Shown here one piece after another: positions 11,687-21,615 of a stretch of DNA of 64,000 nt. The notes under the pieces are model-generated. The model was given only the letters and a program-made list of their open reading frames with translations, was not told the DNA's origin and searched no databases. Every line of letters begins with the position of its first letter. Positions within the stretch are counted from its first letter, which is position 1. The DNA comes from Asterias rubens (lineage: Eukaryota > Echinodermata > Asteroidea > Forcipulatida > Asteriidae). A program made the position numbers and the translations under genes. The DNA lies in assembly GCF_902459465.1 (NCBI RefSeq), contig NC_047065.1, positions 9,059,521 to 9,123,520 of the forward strand, written 5' to 3'.

Positions 11687-12082
11687 TTAGGAAATGTTTG
11701 GAGACATAATCATGGGTCGAACGGCGGAGTCGGCTGTAGGCAGCTGCAAATTTTCTTGGGTGTAGAGGGAGTGTTCTTTCAAAGCAGCCAGTTCCAGGAA
11801 TTCTGCTTCCACTTCAGCCATAGCATATTCCTTCTCTGCACCCAGAATAAGTAAACTGCGTGCAACCTCTTCCTCTTGGCGCCTCAACTCAGCTTCTTGA
11901 CGACAAAGATCCGCTTCTTTATGAGTAAAATCCATCTTGGTTTTCAAGGACAGAGCCTTTGCACGAGCCAGTATAGCTGCTGAGCTTGTGGTTGACTTGA
12001 AACTTCCAGCGGTTCTCGGTGATGAATCAGCGCGCTGGGACGTGGCACAAGTTACATCGTCGGAGTTGATTTCTTCAATCAT
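11687..12082 (-). CDS. BEL-type Gag N-terminal part (charged coiled coil)
   Basis: The 131-residue ORF begins 30 bases inside the 5' LTR. Residues about 38-105 are rich in A, K, E and R (AILARAKALSLKTKMDFTHK, EADLCRQEAELRRQEEEVAR) and look like a helical coiled coil. This is the usual N-terminus of Pao/BEL polyproteins in invertebrates. It ends at 11687. The next Gag segment begins at 11675 in another frame, so the original gag is broken by one frameshift or is joined by splicing or slippage. Confidence 0.75.
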   Translation of the reverse strand: MIEEINSDDVTCATSQRADSSPRTAGSFKSTTSSAAILARAKALSLKTKMDFTHKEADLCRQEAELRRQEEEVARSLLILGAEKEYAMAEVEAEFLELAALKEHSLYTQENLQLPTADSAVRPMIMSPNIS

Positions 12083-12112
12083 CTTGAGCCAGTCTTGGAG
12101 AATTCTTTTTAC

Positions 12113-13121
12113 TGTGAAGGACTTGGGGAGCCGGGGCGCCCTCTACTCCAAACAGATAACCAATGTGTAGTGTACCACAAAACGGTAAAACTGAAAGTTT
12201 AATGCAGAAAGTACAACAACTATAAGTACAGAGCAATATATTTAAGTACAAACTGAATAAAGATTAATAGCACAATAACAACATCCGGAATAACAAATAA
12301 CTAAAAAAGATCACCAAAAAACCACTTAATTAAAGAAATAACAATTTCCCAAGCATGAAATTACTCTTACAGAATTGTTCTCTCTTCGGGCTCAAGATGT
12401 CCTCAACAATATAAACCTCTGCTCAAAACACTACTCTTCTCGTCATCTTCAACCTAAAAATAAACAACAATGCATAAATTATTTAATGCACTCAATACAC
12501 ACAGCGAGTGAAAGCCCTCCAGTCATAAGCAGGCAAGGCCCAAATAAGGAAACAAGTTCATGAATATTCATAGCGTCCAAAATAAAAATGGCGAGTGGAA
12601 GTGTTTAGGCAAGCCCTGCTATAAACAAAAACTAAGTCTTAAACTCACACAACTAGCGTAGTTAAACAACCATAAAAAGGCCCTAGAACTTCCTGAAGAG
12701 TAAACATCCCTAAGCAAGGGAGCCTGGACAAGCTAGTTCACTAAACTACCCAACAGCTTAACAATGGCCTTGACACAAAAATGATAAATCAAGGGAACAA
12801 AAGGAACGAAAACTACGTAAATGAGAGAAAAACTAGAAGGCGGAAAATGATACGGCGGGAAAACATGACTGAAAAATACATGCTAATTAGACAACATTTT
12901 ATTGAAAATTAATCTACAATAAAATCCAAGCTTACCACTAGATAGACTTCAAGGTAACTACAGGTCATAAACGGCCTTCAAGGTGAAAAAGAGGCACTTT
13001 CTACTGAGTGGTTTGACGAAAACCGAATTCTACAGAAAACTTATTGGCGAAGAGCACTAGCGCAACACGAGAGGGCGCTATACCAAAAGACGTAACTTTG
13101 GGGGCAGAGATGAACATAACA
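12113..13121 (-). repeat. BEL/Pao-type LTR (5' LTR of a minus-strand element)
   Basis: The 1009-base partner of 9256-10275 has TG...CA ends and is followed by gaagg (13122-13126), a perfect copy of the other flank. Being on the gag-proximal side of a minus-strand element, it carries the promoter. The sequence just inside (minus strand, from 12112) does not match a tRNA 3' end that I can recognise. Confidence 0.93.
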
Positions 13122-13126
13122 GAAGG

Positions 13127-13771
13127 CACTGAAAAATGTGGTATTGATTGTTTTATCATGAAACGAATGTCGGTGGTCTCCGGCCGTTGGAAACGAACTG
13201 AGATTGTTTGCAAACGCTTTTCCTAGCGGGGGATATGCATTTGAACGGTAGACACAATTAGACACAAACTGAAAAAGGGGAATATAAAAGGCCTTTTTTC
13301 TCTTTTTTGTTTCTTTTCTTCTTTTCTTTTATACAATTTCGCGTAGGATATTTTTGGTTAAGAAGATTGAGAGAGCCGTAATTATTCCACTGATTTTGTG
13401 TTTGTTTAATAAGAATACTACAAAGAGGTAATTCCTATTGCATTTTTGTTTGCCAAAGTCATTTAAATGTCGTTATTCATAGCTAAAATAATCCTTGCCT
13501 TATGTCATGTCGTTGGTTGAGAAGGACGCTTGAACGCAATGCAATCTGTGTATTTTTCTGTGGCGTACTGGGTAGCTAGTTCTTTATACTTCGCTCGTTA
13601 GGAAATGCGCCCACAGATGTTTCTGCCGATTAGCGCTGGTCGTTATATGCCCGCGGTAACACACATGGAACCTTTGAAGACGACTAGTTGTAACTCCTTC
13701 TGTTCCTTGCTCTATGGTTTGCCACAGTGATTTGTATTGTGACCCTGCCCTCAACTCAGCCTCCCCATCAA
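13127..13771. other. Unannotated flank of the BEL element
   Basis: I see no coding sequence. The right half of the MITE that the LTR element interrupted is not clearly present, so the region may have been rearranged. A pyrimidine-rich tract spans 13288-13332. Confidence 0.4.
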
Positions 13772-13857
13772 CACGACGCTACATGCGGATGTAGCGTCGT
13801 TTATATAGTCATAGTTTTCTAGTGGGGTTGCCGCGCTTCGCGCGGCATCCCGCTAGT
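13772..13857 (+). repeat. Double hairpin ending in CCCGCTAG-T (Helitron-like 3' terminus)
   Basis: Two perfect or near-perfect stems occur: acgacgctacat-gcgg-atgtagcgtcgt (13773-13800), and ctagtggggttgccgcgc-ttc-gcgcggcatcccgctag (13819-13856; 17 of 18 paired). The second has the layout of a Helitron 3' end: a GC-rich hairpin about 10 bases before CTAG, followed by T. A related but decayed end is at 22565-22602. A simple foldback is the alternative. Confidence 0.5.
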
Positions 13858-15754
13858 CATTAAAAGATGGCGGCGCCCATGAACGAGTCACGTTAAATGA
13901 ATTTTTTTTGTGCACGTTTTTTTTTTTCAATCTTCAAGTTATCACCGCTGGATAAAGTCATCATTTGGTAAGCCCTGTTATGTGTCATATGAATTCCACA
14001 AATGTAAGGAATAAAATGAGGTACGTTGGAGTAGCCCCGTAGCGTCATACGTTATCGACCCTCATATGACTATGTTTTCGGTCCCCAACTTTGATTCCCG
14101 TTTACCGCGAGATTGTGCAAGCTGCACCAGTGACAGAAGCTATGCAGTTTACTCACAGTCTGTATTTTCTTTAGGCTTAATCATGCTGAGAAAAAGTTTC
14201 CTGCCGTTGGTTATGCTCAAACATTTATAAAATGATTGATTATTGGTACTAATCACTAGTGCATTATTATGCCAACATTCAAATGAGTCAAAGAAACATC
14301 ATCCAACCTCGAAAGTTCAAAACAAAATTATTATCTGCTAGATTGAGTTTCATTCTGCTTTAGTCACTAGATGGATCACGTGAGGTGGTTACTATTTGGG
14401 ATTCTATGGTGTGCCAATATGGGGAAAATGTTAAAATATTTTAAGTGAAAATGACAACAAATTTTTATTTTTTATTTACTGCATACTGTAATAAATTCCG
14501 ATAAGCGTAATAAATATTAAGTCTACATTAAAGAGAAAATATCATAGATTGGTTTCTTTCCAAACATTACTGGTCTGAAATTGGGGAAAACGGATTGTTA
14601 TGAAGTGTGTGTGTTTCAAGGGGGGGGGGGGGGGGTGTTTTACTTTCATGCCTTATGACATATCTGTATTCTAATATAGTAGCCAAAATGCCTTAGGACA
14701 AAAATGTAATTAAATTTGTTAAGTAGTAATTGAATAATATTTTTGATTTATTTTGCACGCCATATAGCTTCTGAATATTCAATAAAATACCAACCAATGA
14801 AAGGTGTGAAAACATATGACGTTGCTCCAATGTCGTGCATGCATAAGCACTGTTAATGGCGGACTGTCTCTCGCAACGTAAAACCAAAACTTTAAAAATT
14901 TCAACACACCATGAAGTGTAAAAAAATTGGATAGATGAATTGAAGAAAAAAAAATTAGTTTTTGATTGTGAACAATTTTTCTGTTATCCTACTGAAAACA
15001 CATGACACCAGGTTTTTTAATTGAGAGAGAAAATTGCAATCAAACAACCACGCTTTTAAAAAAATGATTTTGCGACCTTTTGAAAACTTAGCGTTTTATT
15101 TTAGACACATGTATCGAAGGTGGGCCGTAATGGCGATTATGATGAGACTCTTGTTCAAAGAGAGACATTTATTTACAGCTCAACAAGGTTGGTGTCATAA
15201 TTTCCAAAAGCAAAAGCTGGACAAGTTTTAGATGTGCCCCCTTTCTTCATTTTATAAATAGTTGATAAGAATTAGACAGTGCAATCTCCATAAAATATTA
15301 GATTTTATTATGTTTTCATCCATTGCTGTGTACAAATCGTGTCTGCAGGAAGTCTACTTCTAGAAACTATAACTATAAGGCTCCACTGTGAGCAGTACAG
15401 AGTCTAACCCGTTCCGTTATAGCACGAATTCGCGCCGTCGCCAGATTTTATTTTCCGTGCATAGCTAGAAGTTCCTGCCATGGCACGAATTAAAAACTAT
15501 GGTAGCTAACACTATAGCCCTAAATAGTAAATGCCTTACCCGCGGGACTTGTAAACGTGTCTATAAGTGATCTACACACAAAGACTCCCTAAAGGCCTAA
15601 GTTGCCGAATTTTTAAAATTTCTACCGACAGGTGCTAATTTGATTATTTTCAGTCGTAGTTTCGCTGATATTTTCAGTGGAAAATAAATTGCTGAATAAA
15701 TAAATTTTGAATAATAAACCACAAGGGAAACTGACTGGGTAAATTTTTTAATGA
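13858..15754. other. Unannotated AT-rich stretch
   Basis: No gene is seen. Short A/T runs occur throughout, and a poly-G tract of about 17 bases lies near 14621. The 65-residue ORF at 15034 has no recognisable family. Confidence 0.45.
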
Positions 15755-15860
15755 TTTTGGGTTGAACAAAGAAAAATTTACTAGAGCGGGATTTGAACCA
15801 ACGACCTCCGGTTTAACGTGCCGGCGCACATAGTCATGATACTCAGTTAACTTTTTTAAA
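15755..15860 (-). repeat. tRNA-derived SINE
   Basis: On the minus strand the sequence reads through a tRNA-like end with B box ggttcaaatccc (complement at 15788-15799) preceded by a paired anticodon-like arm, followed by gctctagtaaatttttctttgttcaaccc. The tail matches 3155-3185. No complete tRNA cloverleaf is evident, so it is a SINE head rather than a tRNA gene. Confidence 0.6.
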
Positions 15861-16318
15861 ACTTTATGACATGGCAAATAATTAATGTCTAACCAAGCGA
15901 ACCAAGGTAGTCTGTGTCCACATGTTGTTTTAATTGACGCAGCGCTGTAACATGGCGAACGCTGAGAAGACCGGTGCGTACAAACTCTGACAATTCTACG
16001 AAAAACGACAATGCACTGAATAACGGAAATACTGGTTACAGACTCTGTACTGGTGAGTGGGGAGGCTTAATAGTTTCTGGAAGTACAGGAAGTCCAGGCT
16101 CTGTGGCTGTTTTGTAAACATGTTACAGGGGTAAACATGTCTCATAGTTCTCTGGGTATCATAATTCCGTGGGGCCAGAATTTGTTGTCAATACTGAATA
16201 CGTCACCTAGACATTTTTTATACGGCTAATTGGTAGCTGAGAATCCTTTACTGATCTGGTAAAGAGATAATATATATCTGAAATATTGTGTTTTTTTTAA
16301 GTAGTTTTTTACATTTTT

Positions 16319-17774
16319 GGGTGTTCGGGGCAACAGCCCGGAACACCTATTATTTTTGTTCGTTTTTTTAGGTGTTCGGTGAAACGGCCCGTAACACCTC
16401 TTATTTTTGTTCGTTTTTTTTCTCTTCTTTTTAGGTGTTCGGGGCAACGGCCCGGAACACCTCTTATTTTTATTCGTTTTTTTATGTGTTCGGGGCAAAG
16501 GCCCAGAACACCTCTTATTTTTGTTCGTTTTTTTCTTTTTCTTTTTTTCTTCTTCATACTTCTTCTTCTTCTTCTTCTCAGCGTCCCTTGTCTGCTAACA
16601 GAAACAACTTTCCCAAACTCGTATGGACTTGAAACATCGAACATTGTTTAAATTCACTAGGAGAGAAAAAATGCATAAGTTACGTCATGATGACGTCATC
16701 CATTCTTCAGTTATGAAAATTAAAAGTTTATTATTTCAAAAAATCATAACTTTTGATCCACATAACGGATTCCTACAATCGATACATCATCAGAAAGGTA
16801 ATTAAAAACTCTGTGAACGCCTCGCAGACATGACCCCATTTTGATTTTGTCTTCCGGTTCAAAATCAAGGTTGAAAATTCTAAAATTCATGTATAAAGAA
16901 CTACAAAATTCCCCCATTGATTGCGCGTAAAGATTTTACAATTACATGTACATGTACCTTGTCACCTCGTGTAAGTATGCGGTGCATTGCGGTCACCACG
17001 TGTAAGTATGCGGTGCATTCATAGAGCTATATAAATAGCTCTATGGGTGCATTGCGGAGCATAGTCACGCTCTGCGCCACGTGTTGATCGTTATAGTCTG
17101 TGTTCGAGGCGTTTTCAACATAATGTCAGGTACATTTGCGTTTTGGTTAGTTAGTCTCTGCTACAGTCGTAAATTTTTCGTAAGTTCATGTTTCCTCAAC
17201 CACATCGGCCATTTTGACAATCTATACATCATATGAAAGGGCTTTACGTACTTAACAAAAATGGACATGTTGGTGATTTTTTCTTGACCTTTTGACCTTT
17301 TCAAACCGGAAATGACTGTAAAAATGATTTGAAAGGGCGTTATTTAAGGGCTTTTAGGTTGAAATATACATCCTTTGATGCTTTACCATCACAGCATACA
17401 AGTCTGGCAAAGGGCTGGCAAAGGTCTGGTTTAAAAAATACGCACCAAAAATAACTGCGCCCTCTAGCGACAGATTATAAACATCTAAAAATACACTTTT
17501 ACTAGATGTTTGTGTCAGAGTTTATGACAATTGTTTCAAAATTGGTATACATAATCTCCTTCATAATAGCAACATATCCGTCAGTTGATATCCGTGCAGT
17601 CTTAGCTTGATGAGGTCATCATGTATCAGGTGGTATTGCTTTAAAGGTGTACTTTTCAAAGCTGTGTGTATGCCAAACCAATGTTCGACTGAGGTGAAAC
17701 TTGAGTACAAATCTTGAGAACAAAGCAAGTGGAATATTTTTTTACACCAGGTTTTTACTCCCAGAAACCGAACA
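16319..17774. mobile_element. TIR element with AGGTGTTCGG ends and 4-unit terminal array
   Basis: The left end is a roughly 55-base unit (ggtgttcggggcaacggcccggaacacctcttatttttgttcg) repeated four times at 16319-16535. Each unit contains its own ggtgttcgg/ggaacacc inverted pair. The right end, near 17765-17774, is the complement (ccgaacaccta). The interior has no ORF but matches 30430-30850 in reverse orientation (17080-17190 and 17330-17600), so it belongs to a dispersed family. Similar gtgttcgg/gaacacc ends recur at 42262-42312. Confidence 0.6.
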
Positions 17775-17935
17775 CCTAGAGTTTGTTTTAAAACAAACTC
17801 TAAATTTTTAGTTACCTTGTTAATGTTGTTCTGTGCCTTAAAAAAAATCGGTGTGCAGATCCATTTCTCATTTTACAAAGAAGATTGACTTCTAAAGTAG
17901 ATATTTTCACCTCAAAAACGTCAAAGTAAGGACTG

Positions 17936-18326
17936 AAAGGCAGTGGACACTATTGGTAATTACTCAAAATAATTATCATTATAAAACCTTTCTTGATTAC
18001 GAGTAAGGGGGGAGGTTGACAGTATAAAACATTGTGAGAAACGTCTCCTTCTGAAGTAATGTAGTTTTCGAGAAAGAAATAATTTTCACAGGATTTGATT
18101 TTGAGACCTCAGATTTAGAATTTGAGGTCTCAAAATCTCCAAAGCATCTGAAAGCACACAACTTCGTGTGATAAGGGTATTTTTTTTCTCCATTATTATT
18201 TCGCAACTTTGAAAAATCAATTGAGCTCAATATTTAACAGGGCTGTTATTCTATGCATTATATTTAGATACACCAACTGTGAAAACCAGTCTTTGACAAT
18301 TACCAATAGTGTCCACTGTCATTAAA
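17936..18326. mobile_element. MITE, 'ggtaattactc' family
   Basis: Terminal inverted repeats are readable: ggcagtggacactattggtaatt on the left and aattaccaatagtgtccactg on the right. The interior holds gacagtataaaacattgtgagaaa, a short inverted pair 'gagacctcagatttagaatttgaggtctc' and 'tctgaaagcacacaac'. No ORF is present. It is one of the better-preserved copies in the window. Confidence 0.85.
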
Positions 18327-18360
18327 AAGCTAAAACAACGATTCAGCATAGCTTTGCAGG

Positions 18361-18735
18361 GGTCAGCCCGATAGTCCGAAGGTCCGTTAGTCCGAAGGTT
18401 CGATAGTCCAAACGCGCAAATTTTCCATAAGAGGGGGTTCATTAGTCCGAAAATGTAATAGGGTTCGTTAATCCAAACATTTGATGCGATAGTCCGAAGG
18501 TTCATTAGTCTGAATTTAGAATAAGGTTAATTGGTCCGAAGGTTCGATAGTTCGAAACAAAAACGAGGTTCAACAGTCCGAAGGTTCATTATTCCGAATC
18601 GACGATAACGTTCGAAAGTTCGAATTGACAATAAGGTTCGAAAGTCCGAATTAACAATAAGGTTCGATAGTCCGAATCGACGGTAAGGTTCGATAGTCCG
18701 AATCGATAATAAGGTTCGATAGTCCGAATTGACAA
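18361..18735 (+). repeat. Minisatellite 'ggttcgatagtccgaattgacaataa'
   Basis: About fourteen irregular units of 20-27 bases built on ggttcgatagtccgaa plus a variable spacer (cgacgataa, tgacaataa, cgataataa). The first part is more degenerate and the last five units are nearly identical, as expected for expansion at one end. Confidence 0.85.
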
Positions 18736-18784
18736 AACAAGTTGTTTAAATAGTCTGACTCCATCGTATTTTCCCGTACAGCTT

Positions 18785-19177
18785 CAAGGCATAACTATTC
18801 CACCAGAAATGCAGAGAGTAACGGGTTGTGTGTGCCTAAAGTTAGGACTGAGAAAGGCAAAAGAAGCATTTCTTACGAAAGGTTCCCTTTTGTGGAACGG
18901 TTTGCCTGAGAGATTGCGTAATGAGCCAACCTTGACTTCATTCACTTCTAGGTACTGGCGTTTACGGAGTCATTGATTTACTTTGCATATTGGCTTTTTT
19001 GTTGCCTTGTTTTCTCTAATTTTGTTCCTGGTGGTATAGAGGGCTGTTGTTGCTTTTGTGGGGGTTGTTCTTTATGTGTATTTGTTTATCTCTTGTTCTG
19101 CGTTTTGCTTTTTCTACAGGGCCCCCAAGGAGAACAGTGTTTTTACACTGATGGGGGCTTCGCTGTATAAATAATAC

Positions 19178-19209
<32 letters not shown>

Positions 19210-19210
19210 T
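18785..19210 (+). pseudogene. LINE 3' end with ATA/TAA tail
   Basis: Translation near 18835-18975 reads LRKAKEAFLTKGSLLWNGLP, then ERLRNEPTLTSFTSRYWRLR and a stop. This is the C-terminal 'LWN-LP' block of CR1/L2-type RT proteins. A 3' untranslated end with 'gggggcttcgctgtataaataatacttaa' and (taa)n to about 19210 follows. It is truncated on the 5' side. Confidence 0.7.
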
Positions 19211-19214
19211 GCGA

Positions 19215-19500
19215 AGGACGTGGCTACAACTTGTTCGAGAAGCTTAGCAGCCATGCAAGGGCGCCTTTGGCAGCCAGCCACATCAACCCATTATGACCAC
19301 GGAGCACAGCCAAAAATCAAAAGTGTTTGATTTTTCCTGAGGGAGGAAAACCGGATGGTCTGGAAAAACCCTCGTGGCACAGCAGAGAACCAACGCACAA
19401 CTCAACTCACACATATGGCCCTGGCCGGGAATCAAACCGGGGTTACCTTGGTGAGAGGCGAGCGCTTAACGCACACGCCAACCATGCCACCCTATACTCA
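19215..19500 (-). repeat. tRNA-derived SINE with conserved body
   Basis: Read on the minus strand it starts ggtggcatggttggcgtgtg with an A-box-like element (complement of 19461-19480), then the B box ggtttgattccc (complement of 19427-19438). A body follows that includes the complement of 'aggaaaaccggatggtctgg' and 'cgtggcacagcagagaacca', phrases I associate with widespread invertebrate SINE bodies. Exact family unassigned. Confidence 0.65.
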
Positions 19501-20227
19501 GCACCACTGCGCGTTTGTGAAATTTACAGACATTTACAGACTTGGGCGGTTGCTTTTTGGGCACAAAAACTTTCCATCAATCACGGCTGCAGCACCAACT
19601 GAAATTTGTTGTACTGTGTTTGGTTGGTTCTCACCACAATAATCAGGTTGCAGTTGAATGACAGGGGAACCAGTTGATTCTGCACGTGCGTGCCGCTGTG
19701 TCATTTTATATTGACACTGTTGATTTGAGCTCAACTAAGATTCTGCTGCGCACACACTGTACAGTGGAAGTATTTTTGTAGCAGTGCAATACTTGTTGTC
19801 ATGACGAATAATACAATCGCACCAGTTAACCAGACGATGCGTTGTTTACATAAGTGTAAATTTAGTACAGTTATTATATGTTGCAGGCATTATGATGAAA
19901 CTTGCCATTCTTGTTATGACAGCGATAGCTTGACGGTGATCTGATATTGCAATATTTATTCTGGTCCGATAACAAAATAAAAACAAGAGGAAATTCTACA
20001 ACTTATTGTAAACACAGAAATAATTATGTTTTTTACGATGTGAGTTTGCTTTATTTTTCCACTAGCCTGCTGGGCTACTAAAACTGGGGGAAACAGTATC
20101 CAGGTTGTCAACCATGTAGTCCCGAGCTAGCGGGCTACCAGCAATTTCGACCCCTGTAATGATGTCATCCATAAAGATGACACATTCTATATTTTATGGA
20201 TTGTATGGAAGTGTACTACATGTTTGC
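19501..20227. other. Upstream flank of WWOX, no gene seen
   Basis: No coding sequence is recognised. This stretch and the adjoining MITE would contain the WWOX promoter if transcription starts close to exon 1. I see no clear TATA box or CpG island; the sequence is AT-rich. Confidence 0.4.
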
Positions 20228-20599
20228 TTAAAGCCATTGGACACTTTCGGTAAACAGTATTGTCCAAGTCCCACACTTCGTGTGTCACAAATTATATATA
20301 AAATAACAAACCTGGGAAAATTTAGGCTCAATCGGTCATCGGAGTCGGGAGAAAATAACGGGAAAACCCACCCTTGGTTTCCGCACGTTTTGCCGTGTCA
20401 TGACATGTGTTTAAAATAAATCCGTAATTCTCGTTATCGAGAATTGATTTTGTTTTAATGTTTTCTCAAAAAGTAAAGCATTTCATGGAATAATATTTCA
20501 AGAGAAGTCTTTCACCATTACCTTCTGTAAACCCTGTAGTTATTTGTAAATCTGTGAACTTTTTTTTTTTTCTGTACCGAAAGTGTCCAATGGCTTTAA
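20228..20599. mobile_element. TTAA MITE directly upstream of WWOX
   Basis: The element has near-perfect terminal inverted repeats: ttaaagccattggacacttt on the left, and the complement on the right (taccgaaagtgtccaatggctttaa). Both ends sit at TTAA (20228-20231 and 20596-20599), the target of piggyBac-type transposases. No ORF is present, so it is non-autonomous. It ends about 66 bp before the WWOX start codon and so lies in, or next to, the promoter or 5' UTR. Confidence 0.8.
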
Positions 20600-20665
20600 A
20601 TCTTAAAAAGAAATCTGAAAATAATATTATATATTATTATTTTTTTATCATTTTAAGATCGTAAA

Positions 20666-20763
20666 ATGTCAGCTAGAGGTTTGTTCGACACTGACAGTGA
20701 GGAGGAGTTACCAGCTGGATGGGAAGAAAGAAGCACCACAGATGGAAAAGTGTTTTATGCAAA
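20666..20763 (+). CDS. WWOX: WWOX exon 1 (N-terminus and first half of WW domain 1)
   Basis: This exon encodes 32 complete codons plus two bases. The peptide starts [20 protein letters not shown] and continues to a FYAN-type end that is completed across the splice. The acidic DTDSEEELP run followed by GWEER is the hallmark start of WWOX, a WW-domain adaptor fused to a short-chain dehydrogenase/reductase that binds PPxY partners. The first WW tryptophan is in GWEER. The donor is gtatgtg at 20764, and the intron is phase 2 as in vertebrate WWOX. The ATG is the first in frame and fits the family length (33 residues to the junction, about 35 in human). A pyrimidine tract ending in ag at about 20657 could be a 3' splice site for a 5'-UTR intron. 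A MITE ends about 66 bp upstream. Confidence 0.93.
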
Positions 20764-21615
20764 GTATGTGTGTAACTTTGCCTTTTTATCAATCTGGTTC
20801 TCAAACATAAAACACAACAGATATTACAATAACTTACCATTACATGAAACATTTTAAAGAAAGTGCATTCATGTACCTCAAAATACAATTGTATTGGTAA
20901 TGAAAGGAAAACCCTAATTTTGAGCACAAAGAACTGATCTAGACCAAAGTAATTTCCGCTTGTATTCACACATTTTTTTTAACCATGTGTTCTTACATAT
21001 TGCTTTGTGTACAAAAACATTCAGTTATAAACCTAGACATGCAGTGTTCAAAATAAGTATGGCATCTTCTTCTTTATTAAAAACATTTGCCTTGTACGTG
21101 TACGTTTGTGTATTCTGTACATGTGTGGCTTTCGCAGCACCATCGGTTCTTGCCCCCAAAAAACCCAATTAGTATACCTGTGGATTTGTTTCACAGTACT
21201 TTTGTGATAAGTATTTGTTTTTGAATGGATTTTCACAGTGGATTGTAAATATTTAGCCTACTTTTTGCCCATGTTGCACACTCTGTGTACATTTAGCCTA
21301 CAGTTGTATACAATCTTTCAGGTATACAATCTTCCATTGTTTCATACCCGCCAGGCGCCCTTTGTGATGTCAAAGTCATAGCGCAAGCGTCCAGTAACTT
21401 TGTGCGTACAGTGCAAGCAAATAACACACGGGAGGCAACAAAAAACGAAGCGGGTATAAACGGGAATGGTAAAGAATCAGTAACAGGACCCTGGCAAAAC
21501 TGGAAACATGAGTTACATTATGTGCATTTTAATGCACATGTATTTGTATTTTAATTCATTCTTTGGACTGCGACAAACAGATATTTTTTACAATAAACCA
21601 GTAATAATAATAATA

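Larger units (their letters stand above)
9251..13126 (-). mobile_element. Gag-only BEL/Pao-like LTR retrotransposon with TSD gaagg
   Basis: Two about 1-kb LTRs flank only about 1.84 kb of interior (10276-12112). The interior codes for a Gag-like protein in two frames and nothing else: no protease, RT, RNase H or integrase. The 5-base duplication gaagg on both sides and LTRs about 1% different show a fairly recent insertion as a unit, so mobilisation in trans by an autonomous BEL relative is likely. It landed in a TTAA MITE. Confidence 0.88.

Noticed and set aside
16226..16651. Lysine-rich and phenylalanine-rich ORFs on both strands
   Set aside because: They are translations of the AGGTGTTCGG terminal array and of the adjoining T/C-rich tract, not genes.
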